64,000 nucleotides of DNA from Serinus canaria (lineage: Eukaryota > Chordata > Aves > Passeriformes > Fringillidae). The DNA is taken from NCBI RefSeq assembly GCF_022539315.1, contig NC_066317.1, forward strand, positions 65,877,179 to 65,941,178, read 5' to 3'. Shown here one piece after another: positions 12,701 through 24,966 of this stretch; position 1 is the stretch's first letter, and every line of letters starts with the position of its first letter. The notes below the pieces were generated by a model that searched no databases, was not told where the DNA came from, and saw nothing but the letters and a program-made list of their open reading frames with translations. The position numbers were made by a program, and so were the translations under genes.

Positions 12701-13309
12701 TGGGAGGTGCTCTGTACAGGGCAGTAAATGGCATTGCAAAATCCCAAATACCTGGTTACTGCCTTTCTGACCTGCCTGGTATTGTCTGGGTCACTTACAA
12801 GTCTGAAAGCTTTTGTCTGAATGCGGTTTTCAGACCCCAGATAATTTGTGGGCAGAGATAGGACTGGGAGTAATGGGGACAGTTTTGTTCTACTCAGGGT
12901 AATGTTACTTTTTAATCAAATTGGGTGCTTTTTGGACCTGGATGAGAGTTGGGGTCCTTTCTGTGTGTCCTTTTCTGAGTGTCTCACTGGGGACAGGAGA
13001 GATCTTGCTGAAAAGAAGGTAATAAAATCCCAGGATGGAAACCTCTGGGAAGAAGATGGGTGAACATGAAAAACCTCCTTCCCACCCCGATGAGCTCCAG
13101 CATCATCTTTATATCCAACCCTCCTGCCGCAGGACACAACCCATGCTTCCTTTTCCTCAGCTCCAAAACTTTGGAGAGGTGTTTCCCGGGTTTTGTTGGG
13201 ACAGCGTCAGTAGTCCGAAGGGCGGAGGCACCTGTGGGAAGGTGGGAAAGGCTGGACGGGATCAGGGAAAGGGATGTGCAGCTCCTCCATCATGCCTGGA
13301 CACAAGGCA

Positions 13310-13325
13310 CTGCCGCCATCTAGTG
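13310..13325. promoter_or_regulatory. Possible CTCF-like site in CpG patch
   Basis: CTGCCGCCATCTAGTG resembles the reverse complement of the CTCF core in a small GC-rich patch. The match is imperfect and made by eye. Confidence 0.3.
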
Positions 13326-13998
13326 ACTTGGGATTCGCCGGTGGCTCCGGCAGACCTTCTGGTCCACGGCCCTCCCGGGGATACTCTGCCGGGGACATGG
13401 GCCGGGGACCCCGACCCAACGTGCCACTTGTGCTTGGGACATGTAGAGGGGCACGCTTTGCTGGAGAGGATGGAAAAGCTGCTCAGCAAACACGAAGTTG
13501 AGAAATTTGCTGTGCTTGTCTTTGAGTGCTGCAACATTCAGGGCTGAGAGATTCTATTTTAGGGGGACTGGTGCAGGAAAAAAATAATTTTTTGCTGTTA
13601 TACATGTCTTTCTGCTTCCTCAGTCCTTATCGTGCTTTGGGATGTCTTTGGAAGGTGGAGAGGTTGAGGAAATCCCCTTGGAGGGATGAAAAATGATGCA
13701 TTCAAAAAAAAGAAAAGAAAAAAAAGGTAAAGTCTGATAGCAGCTTGAGAAGGGGTTTGCAAATACAGGTGATTCCTGACATATGAGTCCAGAGACCATG
13801 AACTGCTCAGGAATGGACAAGGTCCAAAGTGGAATTGCAAATCCCAGCAGAAATATGGAGGCAGTGAGTAAGACCACGTTAATTAGAGGCTATTACATTT
13901 TCTAGCTCTCCATTGGTTGCTGCAGTGGATGAGTCCTGACAGGCAGCATGGGCACACCCCTCTCCTTGTTTTCTTAAAAATTCAAAATAATATTAAAG

Positions 13999-14118
13999 AA
14001 TCATAGAATGAATCATGGAATCATGATTGGGTTGGAAGGGACCTTAAAGATCATCTGGTTCCAACTCTCCTGCAGTGGGCAGGGACACCTTTCACTAGAC
14101 CAGGTTGCTCAGAGCTTC
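13999..14118 (-). mobile_element. CR1 LINE 3' fragment
   Basis: Starts AATCATAGAATGAATCATGG, then GGGTTGGAAGGGACC, AAAGATCATCTGGTTCCAAC and ACTAGACCAGGTTGCTCAGA. This is the reverse complement of the avian CR1 3' UTR and its terminal repeat, so the element points to the - strand. It is 5' truncated, as almost all CR1 copies are. Confidence 0.9.
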
Positions 14119-16329
14119 ACCCAAAATGAAATGTCACTCTAAACTTGAGTTCATGGAAATTGTAGGGCTGAGCATGGGAAACCCTCTCCAAGTAAATGGC
14201 AGGGTCATCCTGGTTTGTGTCCCAGGCTGTGTTCTGTGCTCACATGTGACTGCCACATCATCAGTCCCAGCACCACAGCAGTAACCACTGACCTTCTTAA
14301 TGAGGGTTATCACTGCTGATAGACTCAGGGCATGGACAGACCTGTGGGAACAGCCTCTTTGTAGATGCAGAGCAGCAGGTACCTGTGGTAATAATTTTTT
14401 TTTTTTTTACAGGGCTCCTGCATCCCAGAGGGATGTAATGCTGAAGGAACCATCAATCTCATTGTAAGCTCTTCACTTGGAAAAAAAAAAATTGCATTCA
14501 TTAATGAAGTCATTTCACACCGCTAAAACACACATTAAAAGAATTAGACATATGGTAAGTGAATGCCCTGAGACATAAGGTCCCATGCTGGTGGGAAAAG
14601 GTGAGGTCTCATTGAAGTGTGCTGGGTGACTCTTCCAAAGATGTACATTGGTGATATTAAATACTTGCATTGGGAATAAAAACTATCAGCTTGTGAAGTT
14701 CTTCCTATGGATTTGATCCTGTCCTTGTTCTAGCCTGAATCTGAGCTGAGCTCAAAGTGTGCTCTGGCTCTGCACGGGCAAGGAAGGAAAATCCCGAGTT
14801 CACCTTGGCACATCATCATGGGAAAGGGGAGAGGTTAGAACTGAGGAGGCAAATCACATATCCTGCAACTTTTGCTATTTCCTTTATTCCTAATATTTCA
14901 GATGTTTTGTCCAGAGATAATACTTGCAGGTTTTTGTATCAGCTACCACTGGAGCATGTTGAGGAACTGACACTGCTTTGGAGACATCAGCCGCTCCCCT
15001 CAGCATCTGAGTAAAGCATCACTGGGAACTTCCAGTGACTCCAGGGATGGTGACAGGGAAGTTTCACCACCAATTTAAGCCTGACCAATTCCTGAAGAAC
15101 AAGGTCCAGCCTTGCTGTTTTATGCAGAACCTTCAGAAAAGACCTGGATCTGGAATGGGGATATACCTCCATTACAGGGTGAGCACCCCACTGCTTGCCA
15201 GTGTGCCTAGAGGATCTGGTGACCACAGGTACAGGGAGGACTGTAGGGCCACAGCAGGTTTGGCAGGCTCAGGTTTCATCTTTGCAATGTCATGAGGAAT
15301 ACTGAGCACAAAGATGGTGGGGAGATGCAGGCTGGTTGGTGATATAATTTATATAATTATAGATAAATAGCTCCCTTCCTAGCTGATTTCCTAGAGGTGT
15401 GCTCTACTCTGGCCCACTGTTTGAGCTCAGATATATTATTAAAATACCTCTGGTTTGCTTCCTGCTCTCCTACAGCTGCCCTGTTCAACCTTCAGCAACA
15501 TCATGAAAAGCAGCTCTGTCCAGAGCCTGAAATTAATTTGCCTACTGCCTCCACCTAAAAAGCCTGCAGAAAGAGTATTTTGGGATGTTGGGTGTAGAAA
15601 AGTCGTTTTTCACACCACTGCCAGGGCAGTGACTGGACCACTCTCCACTAGATATTTTTCTCATTGCTCCAGTTAGAACCATAGAATAAAGAGAGAGGCA
15701 ATGCAATGTATTTAGAGTCAGACTCCAGTGCTTTGGCAGGTGGTATGTCCTTTGCTGCAGATGTGGGCTCTGTGGCTCTGTTATCAGCCATCCTTTGTAC
15801 CTCTGCTCCTGCCTGCACTGAAGTCCTTTTGCTTTCTCCAGCACTGAGCTGCGTCCTGGGTTTGTGCAGCCACGGGCCCTGTGCTGATTTTGCCCTTCAA
15901 AAAACGCTGATTATATTAAAATAAAAAGCAGCAAAGGGATGCACAGCCCTTCACCGCGAAGAACTGGATTTTTTTGCACAACTCTTCCCATGTATCCTTT
16001 CTCTCCTGTGCCTCAGTTTCCCCGTTGATGTGACAGGGCTCTTGGGAGGCTGAGCAGAGCTGAGTTCCAGACTGATTGTGCTTGCAAGGGACTTCTGGGA
16101 TTTCCTGACCCAAACCCTTCTTTAAGCAGCTTCAATCTCAAATTTAAGTCCAAACTCCCGGTTTAATCAGGTGTCTCCATGCTTCCCCACTTAAAAGTCG
16201 GAATGTCTCCCGGGTTATACAAAAGACCACAAGGTCTCCATGCCCTGTGCCTGATCACCCTCAGGTTAAAAGCTGTCTCCTAATATTTAACCAGATTTCC
16301 CCCTAGCTGCAGCTCGCACCTGCCGCCCC

Positions 16330-17128
16330 TTGTCCCGACTCCTGGCACCGGCAGAAGCAGCCAAGCTCCGTCTCTGTCGCATATTCCCATTCCAGGCTCG
16401 CTACAGGCCGTCTCTGCCGCGGCACCGGGAACACCGGCGGGTGCCACTGGGGACAATTTTCCGTGAGCACAAGAGCAAAGGGTGGCCGGGCTGGAAGCGG
16501 TGGCCGCAGCTTCTTTGGGCACTTCCCCGCCGTGCTGAGCCGCGCTGAGGGGGCAGCGCTGCCCCAGGGCCTGAGCGGGCACAGCCGGGGCGGGCACAGG
16601 GGCAGGGGGAGACCGGGCCTGTCCCAGCAGCGCCGGCGGGATTTGCGCCACTCCGGAGGATTTAGCTCAGCCCTTCCTACACTGCGTCAAATCCTGTCCT
16701 TAGTTTAACCCCTTTGAACAAAATCAGCCTGCTCTGAAAACGTAGTGATCTCTTTTTTAATTTAAAGCTCCAGCTTTTGCAAACAGCCCACAAAAGGTTC
16801 ATGACGTGCTTCAGCAGCGACTGCTGCGCCGTCAGGGCTTTTCCTCAGGCGGGAAGTGTCTCCCGGGCAGGGTGGAGGGAGAGCCGGACGAGGAGGCTCC
16901 AACCTCGGCGCAAATCCCAGGCAGCCTTTCCACCCTCTGCAAAATGCCGAGTGCCCTGCACTGACCCCGGCTGCTCCAGCTCCTGTGGGAGGAGGTGGTT
17001 TGGTCCCTGGGGAGTTCTGTCTGCCCGCAGGGGAAGTTTTGGAGGGAGTTATTTTGGGATGAGGGTCTGTTCCTGATGTGGGGGAGCTTTGGGTTTCTGG
17101 CGGTGATTGCGGTGCTTCCTCAGCAGCC
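16330..17128 (+). promoter_or_regulatory. THNSL2: THNSL2 CpG-rich promoter region
   Basis: GC-rich sequence with many CpGs (for example around 16380-16640 and 16850-16990) ends at the THNSL2 start codon. No TATA box stands out, which suits a CpG-island promoter. The transcription start cannot be placed from the sequence alone. Long open frames on both strands here are effects of GC content. Confidence 0.6.
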
Positions 17129-17351
17129 ATGGAGTATGTTAGCACACGGGGAGGCACGGGGGCCGTGGACTTCGAGGGAGCCCTTTTCTCTGGCTATGCA
17201 CCCGATGGGGGCCTCTTCATGCCCCAGCACATCCCCTCGCTGGACAGGGACACCCTGCGAAGGTGGAGCAGCCTCTCCTACCCTGAGCTGGTGAAGGAGC
17301 TGTGCTCCCTCTTCATCCCGGCCAAGCTGGTCCCACGGAACGTGCTCAGCG
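17129..17351 (+). CDS. THNSL2: THNSL2 exon 1 coding part
   Basis: Residues 1-74, starting MEYVSTRGG. The ATG is in CAGCCATGG context with G at +4. It carries the N-terminal threonine synthase domain ([14 protein letters not shown]). The donor is G|GTGAGC. Confidence 0.95.
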
Positions 17352-20300
17352 GTGAGCTGAGTGGGGAGCTGCTTGTGGGGACGTGGACGAGGGTTTGGAG
17401 GGTCTGGATGCTTCTGCCTGTCTTTCTCCATCCTCTTCACAGCCCCCAAGAGAAGGAGCCTGCTGCACATTGCCTGCTCCTTTCTGTAGCCTGCTCTCCT
17501 CTGTCACCTTGCTGGCACTAGTGGAGAAGGTGTCCCCTGTTTAAAAACAGGGGTTCTGGTGACAGCAGTAAGCTGATGTTGTGGCCCTGCTCACTGGTGG
17601 GGCTCCCTCCAGGGCTGTCTGCTGCTCGACACTTGCCTTGATGTGTGTTTTTAAATGTTTTTAACAGTTACGAGCTATCTTTTCCACCAGAGGGCAGCTG
17701 CAACCTCTGTCTCAACAGCACATTGGTATAAAACTCGGGTTTCCTGTATTTTATGTTTTACTATCGTTTTCTGATTGTGTGGCATGTCCCCTGGGATTGC
17801 TCAGCACAGAGTTATCAAACAGCATGGAGCTGGGCTGGTTCATTCCTAATAACCACAAATAACTTTTGGGGTATCTGTCACTGCACAGAGCCTTTGGTTG
17901 TGCAGAAAGGTACCCAGGAGCACAAAGAGCACAGATGGAAGAAGCCGTGGGTCAGAAAAACACTCCTTTAATTTAACAGGCTATTTAACCATTTTCCCTC
18001 TAGAGCTGATCAACAGGGCCTTCAACAGATTCAGACACAAGAATGTTGTGCATCTGTCCAAGCTGAAAGATGGGCTGAACATTTTGGAGCTCTGGCATGG
18101 TGTTACGTATGCATTTAAGGACCTGTCCTTGTCCTGCACAGGACAGTTTTTACAGTATTTCTTGGAGAAAAAGCAGAAGCATGTCAATATTCTGGTGGGT
18201 GAGTATGACTCCTTGGAGGTAAGGTTCTTGGGCAGGCCTTTACCTTGAGAGCCATCATCCTACAGCCCTCCCCAAAGATGCCCAGGATGGTATTGCCTTA
18301 TAATCTCCAGGCAATGCCAGAGTGGTTGCTCTGGCCAAAAACATCTCATGGAGCATCTCTGCATCTTTTTCTTAAAGCGCAGGGAAAAAAAAATTAACTC
18401 AGCAATTTTTTGCTTTTCTTGGTGCTTCCTCACTTTGAAACAGGGACTTCAGGGGACACGGGGAGCTCGGCCATCGAGAGCGTGAGAGGGCAGAAGAACG
18501 TGGACATCTTTGTTCTGCTGCCCAAGGGGCTCTGCACCCAGATACAGGAACTACAGATGACCACTGTCATTGAAGACAACGTCCACGTCTTTGCTGGTTA
18601 GCACTGCTGTTTGGACTGTCCACTTTATGGCTCTGCTGTGTCAAAACCTTGACCCTAAAAGTCTGAGGGGGCTGCTCAGTGGGGTTTACAGTTTTAGCAG
18701 CTGCAGCCAGCTGGGTCATTGCTATCACCATGCCCAGACATCTGGCTAACAGGAGACAACATCAAGGTTTGACAACCAAGCAGTTTAAGGCTTCTTTTTC
18801 TCCTAGCTGTAGATCAGAGCTGCCTCCATGCAGGTGGTTGGTGTTTGGTTGAACTAAACTCAGCACCATTTTTTGTAACTAAAAGGATTTTGAGCCACCT
18901 CTTCCCTCTGTCCTCTCGCCTTTATGGGTGATCCACCTCCTACCACCATGCCATCCCCATGGATTGGCATCACCACTGAGGGCTTGAGCTGCTTGAGTTC
19001 CCATGGACTCCTCTGCTCAGCCTGGTCTCACCTTGGCATCTCACAAGGGGATGCAGCATTTGCCTTCCTGGCAGGTTTATATTTGGTAGAAGCAAGAGCC
19101 CAGAGTGCTGTGTCTGCAGAAACCACCTGACATCCACAGGGTGCCACTCAGGCCCTGGTTCACACAGCCCCCAGGGCAGATGGGCAACTCCTGGCCACAG
19201 CAAACCACAGGGCTTGAGACCAACCCTATTTCTGAGCAGAAATACCTCGTGCCTGATGCACTGCTGCTGGCAGATCTAATCTTTCCTTTCTCCTTTTGAC
19301 AGCTCATGGGAACAGCGATGAAATCGATGAGCCGATCAAGGAACTGTTTGCTGATGTCAATTTTGCTGGAAAATACAACCTGATGAGCTTGAATTCTGTC
19401 AATTGGTCCAGGATTATGGTGCAGATTGCCCACTACTTCTATGCTTACTTTCAGTGCACCCCATCCCTGGATACCACCCAGCTGCCAATGGTGGAAATTG
19501 TTGTGCCAACGGGAGGAGGAGGAAATATCACAGGTAAAGGGAAAAAGAGATGGGTTAGATAAGAGAGAGAGAATGCTCTGATCTATGGACCAAAAGCACT
19601 TTGCAGATACTGGGTATTGCTATTTATTAAAACACCCACTCTCTGGTAGGATTTCTTCAGAACCACTTATATTTTATTACTCATGTATGGTTATTACTCA
19701 ATTTAGGTGTCACTGATGATTTGCAAGGTGCAGAAAAACCCAAACCACTCTTTGATGATGACTGTAACTATCTTGAGGATGGGCACATTAGGAGAGGGCA
19801 GAATGTGTTTGATGCAGAAAAGAGGGAAAATGCTGTGGCTCTGATTTCTTAAGTGAGACATTAACAGAGATGTGGAGTCCTGCCTGGTCCTCTCTGGTTT
19901 GCATGGTAATGCATGGTCAGGACAACCACTCTTAATTGCATAATCTGGCCTTTTAAATGAGAGTCTTTGATTGCCTCAGTCCCAGAATAGGTGTAGAACT
20001 GTCTTATGAAAGCAGTAAAGGATTTTATATATTCACTGCTCTTTCAGACTGCCATCAGAGAGACAAAAGCCCAAAATCTTAATCTCTTCTGCTTGCCTGT
20101 GAGCTGCCTGAACTCTCTATCCCGTGCCTATCCACCAGCAAAAGTGGAGATGAGCAAGGGTCTGTGCTCAATGGCAAGTTGGAGCATTGCATCCCTGGAT
20201 TTTATAATCTGTGCTCTACCAAGCCACTGAAGTCAGGTATCTTAGAGTCCACTAGGGAGTATCATTTGTGATTGCTTCTGAACAAGATGCTCAATCAATT

Positions 20301-23300
20301 TGTATGATGACTTCTTTGGTAGATCTCCTTCAAATGTTTCTTCATCAAGCATTCATGCATTTTTTTCACTTCTTTTCCCTAGCTGGCTGCATTGCCCAGA
20401 AAATGGGTCTCCCAATTCGACTTGTTACTGTGGTGAACAGCAATGACATCATTCATAGGACTGTTCAACATGGAGATTTCTCACTGGCAGAGAGCGTGAA
20501 GGCTACCTTAGCATCAGCCATGGATATCCAGGTATGTAGTCAACTGGCCAAAATGCAAAAATAGAAAATATTGCTGGGTTTTTTTTTAATCTTGCACTCT
20601 GTTCTACCTGTAAAATTCTGCCACTCAATGATGAATTAGGAGGTGTGACTCATATTGACCATTTATGCTATAGACTGCTGAGCTGAGATAGATCAAACTC
20701 CTTCTCCCTCACTTTTTAGGGTCTAACTTTCTGATCTTTGTTGTTGAGTGCTGGGTTTCTGGGGATTGTTCTGTGCAAGCTTAACAAGACAGGGACATTT
20801 CCACAACATGAGACAACTGAAGAAGTAAAAATGCCATCATGTCACAAGGGTTGATGCTTCTGAAAAGCTCCACAAAGAGCAAGAGGAGAGACTAGGAAGG
20901 AGGTGGAGAAGTCCAGAAGAAATGCCTTGTTCATGGCTGCCTGCAGCTTGCTCAGAGCAAAACAAGTCCCAGCAGGCAGAGAAAGGCCTCAGAAAGAAAA
21001 GTCATGAAGGTACATAAACAAACATCTGGAAGCACATACCTCCCCTTTCATTCCCACCCTGGGATCCCCAGGGATTGCATCTGCTTCCAAACAAGTGATC
21101 AAAGTGGGAAACCCTTGGTGATGTATCTCTGTGGCCTTAAGCTACCTGGATTTTCCAAAAGCTGTTCAAACACATTGGGAGGACCTCGGAATCTGGAGGG
21201 ACTGCCATGCTTTGCACTCACTAAGTCCCTATGCTCCTTTCAGCAGGCTGTGCTGTGCAACTTGGCTTTCCTCCTGAGCCAGGAACTTGTGGGGCTCCTC
21301 AGAGCTCCACGGGTAACTGGGCTTCTCTGTCAGCCCATCTCCTTTCAGTAGCACTGGTCAGCAAGTGCCAGACTTTGGGATCTTGGGGACAGAGTCAGGT
21401 GAGGAGATTTCCTGAGATTTCTGAAAGCTAGATGAGTGAATCCCCCTGCACATTCCTCTCCATGGCTGCATGGAGATGTCACTGTTCACTCACATCTGAA
21501 GCATCCATGCAAGTATTTCTGTAGCTAAAGAGAACATTTGTTCTGGAGGGGAGTTCAGGAGGTCTCTGTTTGGGACTTGTTTAAAGCAGGTTGAGCCTTG
21601 AAGTCAGGTGGGATTGCTCAGGGCTTTGTCCATTTGGGTGTTGGAAACCTTCAAAGGTGGAGAGGGCACAGCCTCTTTAGGTTGCTGCTTCTGCAGACTG
21701 ATATAAGGCAGAGAAAACTTTCCTGTTAGATGCTGCCTGAAGAGTTGAAGGTGAAGCAGAAAGTCTGGTGTCGATGAGCCTTGCAAGGAGCAATCCCAGG
21801 ACAATCCGAGCAGATGCTGTGTCTTTGCAGCCATGCAGGGGCTTTTCTCTGTCCCTGAAGTCAGGAAGAGCCACAGAGCTCATATCCACACTCCAAAACT
21901 TTGTCCCCAGCATGACCTGCCCTCCAGACGGGGCCCCAGCATTCTCCTGGAGAGCTCTGGTGGTGTGGGACAGAAGCAAAAGCCTTACTTAGATGGTGAG
22001 CCTGGTACTCGCACCAGTGTCCTGGCCCAGTTCAACTTACTGGTGTCACCATAGTGTTCTGTTATGGAAACCATAAGGCTGGTGGGAATGGAGGGTGAAG
22101 GGGAAATGTGTGAAGATGTGGGAAGGATGTGGGAACAGCAGAAAGGACAGGAGAAAGGGTGTCAGGAGCACAGTGTTGGAAGCACGTCCAGGAGCAGGTC
22201 ATGGAAGTCCAGGCACACTGACCAGTATCTTCTCTGGACAGCCTAAAACAGGGGACAGCCTAAAGCAAAGGGCAGGATACACCCAGACTAGACTGAAGAT
22301 TAGAGGCTGGAGGCTCTGGGAGATGATGGTGGGAAGATGAAGAACAGAACTGAGCCCATAAGACACCCAGATAAGGACCCAAAAGGCTGAGTAAGTCCTG
22401 ATGACTTGACAAAGTAGGACATGATAGAGTGACAAAAGGTCACAGGCACTGTCAGCTGCTAAAAGTTATGAAGAGTTTATCCAAACCCAGCACTTGAGCC
22501 CAGGAGGTGAGATGAGGACTCTGTAAATTGATGCCCTTGTCCTGTCTGTCCCTACAAGGTATCTCAGCCAAACCACTTGGAGGAATATTTCTTGGTGCTT
22601 GTAAATGTGCAGGAATGAGGCAGGGCAGAGAAATTGTTTGGGACCCTCCTGTATGGTCTTGCACAGAGTTCTGCTGCAGTGTTGCAATGCTGATTGCTAC
22701 ACAGCCATATAGGCCACGCGGGCCCTATATGTGCCCTATAAATTCATGGAGATTATCAGCCAGCCCTGCAGCGAGCTGGGTGTCTCATTAAGTCACGCAG
22801 GAGCTGGGTGACTCACAGCAGCATCTGCAACACTGAGTAAACAGCTGGATATGTCTGCTTCTCCAATACACAGTGTGTTATTAGCCTGGGCTCCTCACAG
22901 TGATGGTACAGATGTGGTCAAGCTGTTGATTCATCAGCCATCCCTTAATTTTCTGTTTTAATCTGATGGTCACTGTCAGACTGCTCTGACAGGTCAGGGG
23001 TTCAAAAGACATTGTGTTCCCAAAGACTTGTCCTGAGATGTAGGTGAGCAAAGGAAAGACAAAAAGCCCACCCTGGCTTCCACCAAGAAAAACAGTGGTA
23101 GGACCTCAGCCCTAATGAGACATCAGAGAATCCACAAGGATGCTTCCCCCCCGTTTGAATTTCCTCACCTCTTGCCTTGTTATCCCAGGAGCCTTACAAC
23201 GTGGAGAGGATTCTCTGGCTGCTCTCGGGCTCTGACAGCCGCCTGATAAAAACTCTGATGGAGCAATTCAACATCTCAAAAAGGCTGAAGCTGCCAGAGG

Positions 23301-24728
23301 ATTTGCACAGAAAGGTCAGTTCCTCACCCATACAACACTGTGCCTGTGTGTGTGTGTAAGGAGATTATTGCTACCAGGTATTTTCAATTCATTTTCAGAA
23401 TTAAAAAAAAAAAATCATAGTGGAGAGTATGCAACCAAAAATTTAAGTGTGACTCCAGAACAGTTTTATATCAATGTGTGTGCATGGAGATACTAAGAGC
23501 CCAATCCACCCCCCCCCTTTTTTTGTAAGAATGCTCTCACCTCTTCACAAAAGTAACTTAAAAATTACCTGCAGTTATTTAGGTAGCATATGAAATTGGC
23601 CTATCCTTGGCCATGCACTGAGGCATTGTACAGTGCATGCTGGCACAAATGGGGTGTTTGGGAGTGGGTCTCCTGAGTTTGGTGCAATTCAGCCTTGCTG
23701 TTACAGCAAAGGGGAGCACAAACACAAAGCAGAGAGAGATACAAGAGAAAACCAAAGATTTAAGTTGTGAGAGAGCCAGGTACAAAATCCTGCCTCTTCC
23801 TGTTCAGTTTCTGATGTGTTCTCCCTCACAGAGCAGCCTTTGCCCAATGCCCATTCCTGCTTGTGCTGCAGAAAGAAAAATATGAAACAACTTTATTATT
23901 AAAAGCAAGAAGAGCTGTTACACTGAGGTGGATTTTACAAGTCCTCAGAATGTCCCTCAGAGCATGGAAATAGCAGTGCAGAGGTGAGGAGCTGAGCCCT
24001 GGCTCCTGCTCACCCATACTCGTAGCACCTGTGGACAGAAACCCCTTGCCCACACTCCGTCCCTGTGCTTTATTCCAGCAGTGCCTCATCCCCAGGCTGC
24101 AGCAGCAACCCTTTTTCCTTCTGGGGGAACCCATCCTCCAGCCTTTCTATTTCCACCTGCTTTGCTGAGTGCCTGTGGCGCAAAGCCAGCTGGGTGGTGG
24201 TGCCCTGTGTGAACCTCCCTGTTTCCCCACAGCTCTCCAAGACCCTGGGATCATGCTCAGCCTCTGACCAGGACATTGTGGGAGCCATGCAGCGCTGCTG
24301 GGAGGAGAACCAGTACCTGCTGTGCCCCCACTCTGCTGTGGCTGCTCACTACCACTACTCACAGCCACACAGGTAGGGAGAGCCATGGTCAGGAGCATTA
24401 GGGACTGGACCATCACTATCCCTTGCTCCTGCAGCATCTCCAGCTCCAGCTCGTTTACACCATAAGTTTTCTTTGCTTGTTTTTCCTTTCCAGCATCCCC
24501 CGGTGTTGCTTGGCTCCAGCCTCTGCAGCCAAATTTCAGGATGCCCTTCTCCGAGCTGGCCTGGCTCCCCAAATCCCCCCTGAAATCTCTGCTCTGACAG
24601 CAATGGAGACCAGGTCCACTCCCCTGGAGCGGGGACAGGACTGGACACAGGTGCTCCGGGGCCGGATTGAAGCTGTGGCACAGCAGTGGGAGGCACAGGC
24701 GGGTAAGTCTGCACCCCAGGGCAGGTAG
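17129..24728 (+). CDS. THNSL2: THNSL2, threonine synthase-like 2
   Basis: Complete gene for a PLP-dependent fold-type II enzyme. Vertebrates lack true threonine synthesis. The mouse enzyme acts as a catabolic phospho-lyase on O-phosphohomoserine and phosphothreonine. Exons: 17129-17351, 18004-18198, 18444-18596, 19303-19533, 20383-20531, 23189-23314, 24233-24372 and 24494-24728. All introns are GT-AG with compatible phases. The total is 1452 bases, 483 residues plus TAG; human THNSL2 has 484 as I recall. Landmarks: N-terminal STRGG...[29 protein letters not shown] with PLP Schiff-base Lys113, [31 protein letters not shown], the Gly-rich PTGGGGNIT phosphate loop, [13 protein letters not shown] [25 protein letters not shown] and [11 protein letters not shown]. 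No stop or frameshift breaks the frame. It is divergent from FABP1. Confidence 0.97.
17684..17698 (+). promoter_or_regulatory. CTCF consensus site in THNSL2 intron 1
   Basis: CCACCAGAGGGCAGC fits the CTCF core consensus at every informative position. It is a candidate insulator or loop anchor near the THNSL2 promoter. Occupancy is inferred. Confidence 0.6.
18004..18198 (+). CDS. THNSL2: THNSL2 exon 2, PLP lysine
   Basis: Residues 75-139. It contains [16 protein letters not shown], where the lysine of AFKDL is residue 113 and forms the internal aldimine with PLP. The exon starts after CCCTCTAG and ends before GTGAGT. Confidence 0.96.
18444..18596 (+). CDS. THNSL2: THNSL2 exon 3
   Basis: Residues 140-190. 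It includes [13 protein letters not shown], the substrate and phosphate binding loop of threonine synthases, and VLLPKG. The donor is G|GTTAGC, weaker than its neighbours. Confidence 0.95.
19303..19533 (+). CDS. THNSL2: THNSL2 exon 4
   Basis: Residues 191-267, from [13 protein letters not shown] to the Gly-rich [10 protein letters not shown] loop that holds the PLP phosphate. The acceptor is TTTTGACAG and the donor GTAAAG. Confidence 0.96.
20383..20531 (+). CDS. THNSL2: THNSL2 exon 5
   Basis: Residues 268-317, [15 protein letters not shown] to TLASAMDIQ, which is close to human THNSL2. It ends at phase 0 before GTATGT. Confidence 0.96.
22707..22745. other. CTATA-rich inverted motif in THNSL2 intron 5
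   Basis: ATATAGG at 22707-22713 is mirrored by CCTATAT at 22724-22730, followed by another CCCTATAAATTC. No function is known. It may be a chance cluster. Confidence 0.25.
23189..23314 (+). CDS. THNSL2: THNSL2 exon 6
   Basis: Residues 318-359, [17 protein letters not shown] onward, ending LPEDLHRK. It is phase 0 at both ends, with a TATCCCAG acceptor and GTCAGT donor. Confidence 0.95.
24233..24372 (+). CDS. THNSL2: THNSL2 exon 7
   Basis: Residues 360-405. It contains [18 protein letters not shown], a highly conserved segment of the family. The donor is AG|GTAGGG. Confidence 0.95.
24494..24728 (+). CDS. THNSL2: THNSL2 exon 8 and stop
   Basis: Residues 406-483, [14 protein letters not shown] to a TAG stop. 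The last residues AGKSAPQGR are read through a strong GGGTAAGT donor-like sequence at 24701-24708. Reading through gives the usual family length, so the stop at 24726-24728 is preferred. Confidence 0.88.
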
Positions 24729-24857
24729 TCACACAGACATGACTACTGGGCACAGCTGGACAATGCCTCCCAGGGCTCATTCTCCACTCCCAGAAAACCC
24801 CTGTCTTATGCTGGGAGTCTCCATGCAATAATGTATTAGCAAGAAATCACTTCCCTG

Positions 24858-24939
24858 TATAATTGGACTATCTCATAACATTTTCAGTAAAGAGTTCAAT
24901 TATATGGACAATTTCATAACATTTTCAGTAAAGAGCACT
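24858..24939. repeat. 41-bp tandem duplication
   Basis: Two units of about 41 bases share ATAACATTTTCAGTAAAGAG exactly and are diverged elsewhere. It lies in the likely THNSL2 3' UTR. Confidence 0.75.
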
Positions 24940-24960
24940 GCAATTGTATCCCTTTTTCCT

Positions 24961-24966
24961 AATAAA
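24961..24966 (+). terminator. THNSL2: Candidate THNSL2 polyadenylation signal
   Basis: AATAAA 230 bases past the THNSL2 stop, the first canonical signal downstream. Confidence 0.5.

Larger units (their letters stand above)
6760..16330. other. FABP1-THNSL2 intergenic region
   Basis: About 9.6 kb between divergently transcribed genes. I see one CR1 fragment, a small CpG-enriched patch near 13180-13460 with a CTCF-like core, and several T or A runs. The longest open frames (for example at 9675-10115 and 13035-13547) lack splice context or protein-like composition and are not called as genes. Confidence 0.55.

Noticed and set aside
13035..13547. 170-codon + strand frame in a GC-rich patch
   Set aside because: Several frames are open on both strands here because of GC content. 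No domain and no splice context.
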